Shown here: positions 5,508 to 6,204 of the stretch, one piece after another | How the letters are laid out: every line of letters starts with the position of its first letter | Numbering within the stretch: position 1 is the first letter of the stretch | Assembly (NCBI GenBank): GCA_020052215.1 | Contig: JAGVPN010000208.1 | Location: 1-6,204, forward strand | Direction: 5' to 3' | From: Syntrophobacterales bacterium | GTDB taxonomy: Bacteria; Desulfobacterota; Desulfobaccia; Desulfobaccales; 0-14-0-80-60-11 | DNA: 6,204 nt | Notes under the pieces: model-generated | What the model saw: the letters and a program-made list of their open reading frames with translations, nothing else | Told to the model about the DNA's origin: nothing | The model's database searches: none | Made by a program: the position numbers and the translations under genes

Positions 5508-6204
5508 TCAAGCTTTGGGGTTCAAGTGCTCCAGCACTTTGGCGATGGCGCTCACGTCCTCATCGCCCCAGCCCTGGGCCACCCCGGCGCGAAAGAGGTG
5601 GAGGATGGTTTGAGCCACGGGCGCCGGCGCCCCCAGCTCAAAGGCCGTGTCCACGATGAACTTGGCGTCTTTGGTCATGTGCTTCAGGGGAAAGGCCGCG
5701 GGATAGGTGTTATGCTGGAGGTTGGGGGCCTTCACCTGGAACATGCCGCAGTTGAGGGGACCCGAGAAGACCGTGTCCAGCATGGCCTCCAGGGACAGCC
5801 CCCCGAGACGGCCGAAGTTCAGGACCTCGGCAAACCCTTCCATCATCAGGCCCAGGAGCAGATTGATGCACATCTTCATCATGGCGCCCTGGCCGGCGGC
5901 GCCGCAGTAGACCACCTTTTTGCCCATGGCCAGGAACACCGGCGAAAGCTCGGCCACCTTGTCCTGGGGACCGCCGGCCAGGATGATGAGGGCGCCGTCC
6001 TCCGCCGGCTTCTTGGTGCCGGACACCGGGGCGTCGATGAAGGTGACCCCGGTGGGTTCCAGCTCCCGGGCCAGCTCCCGGGTGTAGCCGGGGGACACCG
6101 AACTCATGTTGATGAAGACCTTGCGGTGGTTGAAGGCGCCGCCGGCCCCGTCCGGCCCCCAGAGGAGGTCTTGTAAAGCCTCGGGCCCGGTGACCATGGC
6201 GATA
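5508..6204 (-). CDS. beta-hydroxyacid dehydrogenase, glyoxylate/succinic semialdehyde reductase-like (N-terminus outside window)
   Basis: NAD(P)H-dependent reductase of the 3-hydroxyisobutyrate dehydrogenase superfamily. About 231 C-terminal residues are visible. The frame continues past the ATG at 6197 to the window edge, so the GxGxxG Rossmann start (roughly 60 residues) is missing and that ATG is internal. Counting from it: FINMSSVSP (28-36) is the nucleotide-side strand, DAPVSGTKKPAEDGALIILAGG (55-76) the substrate-binding loop, and GQGAMMKMCINLLLG (102-116) carries the catalytic Lys108 and Asn112. The KKPAEDG and PAAFPLKHMTKD segments favour the GLYR/succinic semialdehyde reductase group, which reduces glyoxylate or succinic semialdehyde to the hydroxyacid, over true 3-hydroxyisobutyrate dehydrogenases. 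The substrate remains an inference. The C-terminus is intact (ends LEHLNPKA) and is followed by a strong hairpin. There is no evident functional link to phosphate import. Confidence 0.88.
   Translation of the reverse strand, partial: IAMVTGPEALQDLLWGPDGAGGAFNHRKVFINMSSVSPGYTRELARELEPTGVTFIDAPVSGTKKPAEDGALIILAGGPQDKVAELSPVFLAMGKKVVYCGAAGQGAMMKMCINLLLGLMMEGFAEVLNFGRLGGLSLEAMLDTVFSGPLNCGMFQVKAPNLQHNTYPAAFPLKHMTKDAKFIVDTAFELGAPAPVAQTILHLFRAGVAQGWGDEDVSAIAKVLEHLNPKA

Noticed and set aside
5289..6176. Long forward open frame across the dehydrogenase region
   Set aside because: Antisense to a well-conserved dehydrogenase, with a Gly/His/Gln-rich translation and no recognisable motif.

Overview
The window is GC-rich bacterial DNA with two parts. 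The first is a forward-strand high-affinity phosphate import operon, pstS-pstC-pstA-pstB-pstB. The second is a convergent reverse-strand part with a chemoreceptor-like sensor that stops just after its second membrane helix, a long non-coding leader region, and the 3' part of a beta-hydroxyacid dehydrogenase. The dehydrogenase resembles the glyoxylate/succinic semialdehyde reductase group, well represented in Geobacter and relatives. Together with the Pst layout and the interspersed hairpins, this loosely suggests a deltaproteobacterial (Desulfobacterota-like) organism. That is inference, and no marker gene settles it.

Layout: 1-805 pstS (5' end outside the window); 805-1644 pstC, overlapping pstS by one base; 1645-1753 an AT-richer gap that opens with a G-rich heptamer repeat; 1754-2590 pstA with a GTG start; 2591-2719 a gap almost filled by a possible 39-codon ORF; 2720-3487 a first, divergent pstB; 3459-4253 a second pstB overlapping the first by 29 bases. 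On the minus strand: 4315-5025 the truncated sensor; 5026-5507 non-coding DNA with an intrinsic terminator, a possible structured leader, a two-hairpin REP-like element and a strong post-stop hairpin; 5508-6204 the dehydrogenase, cut by the window edge. No phoU is visible.

PstS captures phosphate outside the inner membrane, PstC and PstA form the channel, and the PstB ATPases power it. The most striking observation is that the two PstB paralogues have lost complementary motifs. The first keeps the LSGGQ signature but has Ser for the Q-loop Gln and Asn for the H-loop His. The second keeps Walker A, Q-loop, Walker B and H-loop, but its signature reads LTEEQ. In an ABC dimer each ATP site combines the Walker, Q and H elements of one subunit with the signature of the other. 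Only a heterodimer of these two proteins would therefore have one fully canonical site, with the other degenerate. This suggests an asymmetric Pst transporter instead of the usual PstB homodimer.

A second region of interest is 5114-5265 on the minus strand. A long closed stem, a perfect 8-bp hairpin and an intrinsic terminator lie in series upstream of the sensor gene, as a transcription attenuator or riboswitch would. I could not match it to a known riboswitch class.
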